A stretch of DNA of 7,032 nt. Origin: Candidatus Micrarchaeota archaeon RBG_16_49_10 (GTDB taxonomy: Archaea > Aenigmatarchaeota > Aenigmatarchaeia > CG10238-14). The notes under the pieces were generated by a model, which saw only the letters and a program-made list of their open reading frames with translations, was not told the DNA's origin and ran no database searches. The stretch is from positions 48,011-55,042 of the forward strand of contig MFRS01000015.1 of NCBI GenBank assembly GCA_001784635.1, written 5' to 3'. How positions within the stretch are numbered: position 1 is the first letter of the stretch; each line of letters opens with the position of its first letter. A program made the translations under genes and the position numbers. Of the stretch, positions 3,934 to 7,032 are shown in pieces.

Positions 3934-6819
3934 ATGACTATGAGGAAGCTACACTGCCTTCTTGCCTTTGCGTTCCTTTTTTCATTCCCGATAGTCTACT
4001 CAATAGACCCTATAGGGGAGCATGATTTCACGGCTTGCGACAGCATTCAAGGTTGGGCGTGTGATCCTGACAATTTTTCGACTCCTATGACTATCGTTTT
4101 TTATTTGGACCAACAGAAAGATTCAGGGGGTGTTTTACTGGGCCAGACGATAGCTAATTTAAATCGAGGTGATATTTGCGGAAGTTGTGGCGGCCTGTGC
4201 AACCATGGGTTTGATTGGAACCCTCCAGATTGGATATTCAATAACCAAAGCTTGAGTTGTGATAATCACGCAATCTTTGCTTATTCTATTGGTGTTAGAC
4301 CAAATGGATCGCAGACTACGAATTATTACTTAATTGACAGAAAGTGCCCTAATTCTGACCCAACGCAACAAAACAATTGTAACCAATTGGGTATTACAGA
4401 CTCGAGGCTTAAAAGGCAGTCCTGTGCTGACTGGATAGGTTTGTACGAAAATGGAACTGACGAACTGAAGAAAGAGTGCGAAATAGACTGCGGCGGGACT
4501 TGCGAATGGCCTTTATTGATTTTGCCAGCAGGAAATTATACATCATGGGCCATTTCAAGAGGAACCCCCAATACTTTTAGGCGGATAGAAGCGGAGTCGA
4601 ATGAATTGTCGTATGCAGGGGGGTATGATGTCACAAGCCAGTGTGGGTCTGGCTCTTCAAGCGGGCAATGTATAAGGGACGGAACCTTTTCTTTCAATAC
4701 TTGGGCGAATGCGACCTACAACTTTGATTTGAACAGCGGCGAATATGGAGTCAATATTGTATATTTTGCCGATGACGATGGTGTCGACAGTTATGTGCTT
4801 TACGTGAATGACGCGCAAATATACAACTGGACAGACGGTTCAGGTAATCATTGGACAAACTTATACTTAGAGCCAGTACTAATCAGTCAAGGTGACAACA
4901 TCAGAATAGATTGTAAGAGGGGAGGGTTTAGCAGTTTTTGCAGGCTAGATTATGTTGAATTCGAAATACTTGGCGGCGAACAAGGATACCCGAACGGATG
5001 TGTATGCAGTACAGATAATGTTTCATTCGACACAAGTGTAGCAAACAGCCCGCCAGAGGCGGTTTCAGTGACCCCTTCCAGCGCGTCAGCCTCACCAAAC
5101 AGTGTCCTCAATTTCACCGCAAAGTACAGGGACCCAAATGGGGGGGATGACATAGTCGATGTGTATTTTGCAATAGCCCCTGCAAACACCACAGACTCGC
5201 CAAGCGGCGCCTGGGAGGATGCATACTGCCAATCATTTGAGAAAAGCCTCATTAATTATGTTGGGGCCGCATACCGAAAAGATGCTTATTATCTGACGGC
5301 CGCGAATGGCACGCCGGGTGCTTGCTCATGGGACTATTACAATAGTGAGAACAAACACAACCTGGTGCACACCGCAAGAATTTCGGCTGTCACCTATTCA
5401 GTGAACGGCAACGACATGGACGTCAACTTCAGCGTGGAGTTCTACCCCAACTACACCCAGGGGAGCTACAACATCTATATGATGGCTAGGGATTCGGTCG
5501 GCAACGGCAGCTGCGCCGTCTCAGGGACCTTGGACGGGTCCTTCTGCTGGAAGAATGTGGGGACTTTCAACATAGCGAGCGGCCAAGTCTGCGGTAATCT
5601 TATCAGAGAAGGCACAGAGGAATGCGAGCTGGCCATACACTGCGCCTGCTGGGAGGACTGCATCGCGTGCGGCTGCCAGAGATTACCGAATCTTACCGGT
5701 TGCGACTACTTCGACAACTGCGTCGGGCCCACCTGCAACTTCGCTGACCCAACGGCTGGAGGCGACTGCTGGACAGATGATCCTAGTCTTATAACACGGG
5801 CGGGTGTGCAGGAGGCGTGCCCAGACGCTTCACACTCATGCCACGTGGCAATGACAGGCTGCTCGGGGCAGCTAGCCGGTCCCCTACCCAAGACACCGCC
5901 TATTTTAACACTCAGCAATGGAACTGACTCCGTCAACTCCTCGGGGCTCGTGGGCTACTGGAGGCTCGAGGCCTTCAACTCAAACAATATCACTGAGGAC
6001 TACTCCGGCTACGGGAACAACGGTATAGGTGGCAACTTCCAGACCGACCCAGCATCTGTAACGGCAGGCAAGTTCGGGAACGCTGTGGAGTTCGATGGTG
6101 TGGACGACTACATCAATATTGGAAATGTATTAAACACCTCGCAGACCTCCTTCACCGTCGAAGCGTGGGCTAAGCCCAACATGCCTAACGCAACCGCCTG
6201 GGAGAATGCGATAGTCAGGGACATTGGAGGGATTGATGGGACCCCTGTAATACTCGCCTTTACATTGTATCAAGGGAATGGCCTTGCCGGCATATACGGC
6301 AACCCAAGCTTCGGCCTCTGCCTGTGGAACACTACTGGTGGTGGCGCCTGCGCCGGCACGAACAAGACCGGAATGTACGACCAGTGGCACCACGTGGTCG
6401 GCGTCTACAACAAGACCAACAGCAGCGTGCACATTTACATTAACGGCACGCAATACGGTGCGAACCCCTACTACGGTATTGTGAACGACACGATATCACC
6501 TGCCTCCATAAACATCTATGGCGTCAGGGCATTCAACGGCACGATAGACGAGGTCAGGATTTGGAACAGGGCGCTGAGCCCTGCAGAGATAGCCATGCTG
6601 TATGAGTTCAAGACGCAAACTGGCGGAACCATATCCTATTCAGAGCCCAACGCATGGGACAGCGACCTCGCCTACAAGTTCTACAGGAATACAAATCTTA
6701 TACCAACTCCTCCCAACAGTGACAGCCCGTCAGATGGCTATTACTATTACATCGTCAACACCACGGGAGGGGCGAACTACACAAGGGGGGCACTGCTTGT
6801 GCCGGTGAGGGTGGGGTGA
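3934..6819 (+). CDS. Large secreted multidomain surface protein with CBM6/35-like and LamG-like domains
   Basis: Probably an exported adhesin or carbohydrate-binding surface protein of 961 residues. Seen, in order: a Sec signal peptide (MRKLHCLLAFAFLFSFPIVYS); a domain at about 24-138 starting IGEHDFTACDSIQGWACDPD, the 'G-W-A-x-D-P-D' type found in secreted proteins; a jelly-roll module at about 215-348 (RIEAES to CRLDYVEFEI) like CBM6/35; an Ig-like region at about 372-548 (SPPEAVSVTPSSASASPN); a Cys-rich stretch at 553-645 (CGNLIREGTEECE); and a LamG/concanavalin-like domain at about 671-892 (GLVGYWRLE, GNAVEFDGVDDYI, QWHHVVGVYN, FNGTIDEVRIWNRALSPAEI). I count about 29 N-x-S/T sequons. There is no C-terminal membrane anchor. 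ATG 3934 or 3940 fits the signal peptide; an in-frame TTG at 3895 would put 13 unlikely residues ahead of it and overlap the previous gene. G+C rises along the gene. Ligand unknown; no catalytic site recognised. Confidence 0.87.
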   Translation: MTMRKLHCLLAFAFLFSFPIVYSIDPIGEHDFTACDSIQGWACDPDNFSTPMTIVFYLDQQKDSGGVLLGQTIANLNRGDICGSCGGLCNHGFDWNPPDWIFNNQSLSCDNHAIFAYSIGVRPNGSQTTNYYLIDRKCPNSDPTQQNNCNQLGITDSRLKRQSCADWIGLYENGTDELKKECEIDCGGTCEWPLLILPAGNYTSWAISRGTPNTFRRIEAESNELSYAGGYDVTSQCGSGSSSGQCIRDGTFSFNTWANATYNFDLNSGEYGVNIVYFADDDGVDSYVLYVNDAQIYNWTDGSGNHWTNLYLEPVLISQGDNIRIDCKRGGFSSFCRLDYVEFEILGGEQGYPNGCVCSTDNVSFDTSVANSPPEAVSVTPSSASASPNSVLNFTAKYRDPNGGDDIVDVYFAIAPANTTDSPSGAWEDAYCQSFEKSLINYVGAAYRKDAYYLTAANGTPGACSWDYYNSENKHNLVHTARISAVTYSVNGNDMDVNFSVEFYPNYTQGSYNIYMMARDSVGNGSCAVSGTLDGSFCWKNVGTFNIASGQVCGNLIREGTEECELAIHCACWEDCIACGCQRLPNLTGCDYFDNCVGPTCNFADPTAGGDCWTDDPSLITRAGVQEACPDASHSCHVAMTGCSGQLAGPLPKTPPILTLSNGTDSVNSSGLVGYWRLEAFNSNNITEDYSGYGNNGIGGNFQTDPASVTAGKFGNAVEFDGVDDYINIGNVLNTSQTSFTVEAWAKPNMPNATAWENAIVRDIGGIDGTPVILAFTLYQGNGLAGIYGNPSFGLCLWNTTGGGACAGTNKTGMYDQWHHVVGVYNKTNSSVHIYINGTQYGANPYYGIVNDTISPASINIYGVRAFNGTIDEVRIWNRALSPAEIAMLYEFKTQTGGTISYSEPNAWDSDLAYKFYRNTNLIPTPPNSDSPSDGYYYYIVNTTGGANYTRGALLVPVRVG

Positions 6820-6820
6820 T
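6815..6820 (+). promoter_or_regulatory. Ribosome-binding site GGTGAT before the last gene
   Basis: GGTGAT overlaps the stop codon at 6817-6819 and sits 3 bases before ATG 6824. It matches the 3' end of archaeal 16S rRNA, and an upstream GGTGA occurs at 6804-6808. It supports this start and translational linkage with the large surface protein. Confidence 0.45.
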
Positions 6821-6823
6821 GGG

Positions 6824-7032
6824 ATGAAGGCTAATACGATGATATTTGTAATGATCCTTCTGTTTGCATTACCGACGATATCCCAGGCTGCGGGCCTCCA
6901 GTTAAATCACATAGGCTTCGGGGAGACGGACAACGAGGTGATTGTAGGCGTAACCAATGCAGGCCCTCTGTACCTGGCCGAAATCAAGATATTCGTGGAC
7001 GGCAAGGTCTACCTCGACGTCGGGACTGCGCT
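6824..7032 (+). CDS. Secreted protein, 5' part (cut by right edge)
   Basis: An open frame of 69 codons runs to the edge. Seen: a signal peptide in residues 1-22 (MKANTMIFVMILLFALPTIS, then QAAG), followed by LQLNHIGFGETDNEVIVGV, TNAGPLYLAEIKIFVDGKVY and LDVG. Alternating strands with 'V-x-V-T-N-x-G' and 'I-x-V-D-G' are typical of CARDB- or Ig-like beta-sandwich domains that carry surface-protein stalks, though too little is present to name a family. It starts 4 bases after the stop of the large surface protein, shares its higher G+C, and is presumably in the same operon. No cysteine is seen in the visible part. Confidence 0.75.
   Translation, partial: MKANTMIFVMILLFALPTISQAAGLQLNHIGFGETDNEVIVGVTNAGPLYLAEIKIFVDGKVYLDVGTA

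Noticed and set aside
6130..6484. Frames on both strands within the LamG-like domain region
   Set aside because: Low-complexity Ala/Thr/Val translations arise from the G+C-rich codons of the real frame, which has clear LamG-like motifs.
1..7032. CRISPR array, tRNA or rRNA genes, insertion sequences
   Set aside because: No direct-repeat and spacer pattern, no cloverleaf-like segment and no transposase or terminal inverted repeats were seen on either strand by eye.

Overview
The window looks archaeal, probably from a small or uncultivated lineage such as a DPANN-type archaeon (inference). Three things point this way: a type IV prepilin peptidase with the C-terminal soluble domain typical of archaea, ribosome-binding sites of the GGAGGTGA/GGTGAT type next to GTG and TTG starts, and an A/T-rich TATA-like box about 28 bases before an apparently leaderless ATG. 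Secreted proteins rich in N-x-S/T sequons fit an archaeal cell surface. No RNA gene, CRISPR array or insertion sequence is visible. Genes are tightly packed and no stretch over 40 bases lacks a gene.

Left part (1-2311, minus strand, reading right to left): a four-gene cassette for a radical-SAM modified peptide, resembling the His-Xaa-Ser (Hxs) system. In transcription order it holds an HxsD-like protein, a second shorter HxsD-like paralog, an HxsB-like radical SAM maturase, and the 5' part of a precursor-peptide gene running off the left edge. That last gene is easily missed because it has no stop inside the window. Its product has a conserved-looking leader (KKK...FVLSEEGRIS), a hydrophobic stretch, then His-Thr-Ser units in a Ser/Thr/Gly-rich region. 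HxsC, the usual second radical SAM partner, is not in the window and may lie beyond the left edge or be absent.

Centre (2323-3902, plus strand): only 11 bases separate the divergent cassettes. A membrane aspartyl prepilin peptidase is followed, with a 4-base ATGA overlap, by a membrane-anchored small protein with four external cysteines. These are the most A/T-rich genes here.

Right part (3934-7032, plus strand): a 961-residue secreted multidomain surface protein (GWA-type domain, CBM6/35-like module, Ig-like region, Cys-rich region, LamG-like jelly roll), then after 4 bases the start of another secreted protein cut by the right edge. Base composition rises sharply within the large gene, from roughly 40% G+C near its 5' end to about 55-58% in its 3' half (hand counts of single 60-base lines).

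The likely theme is cell-surface and exported products: pilin processing, adhesion or carbohydrate binding, and a post-translationally modified peptide. Any functional link between the peptide cassette and the divergent pilin-processing genes is inference from proximity only.
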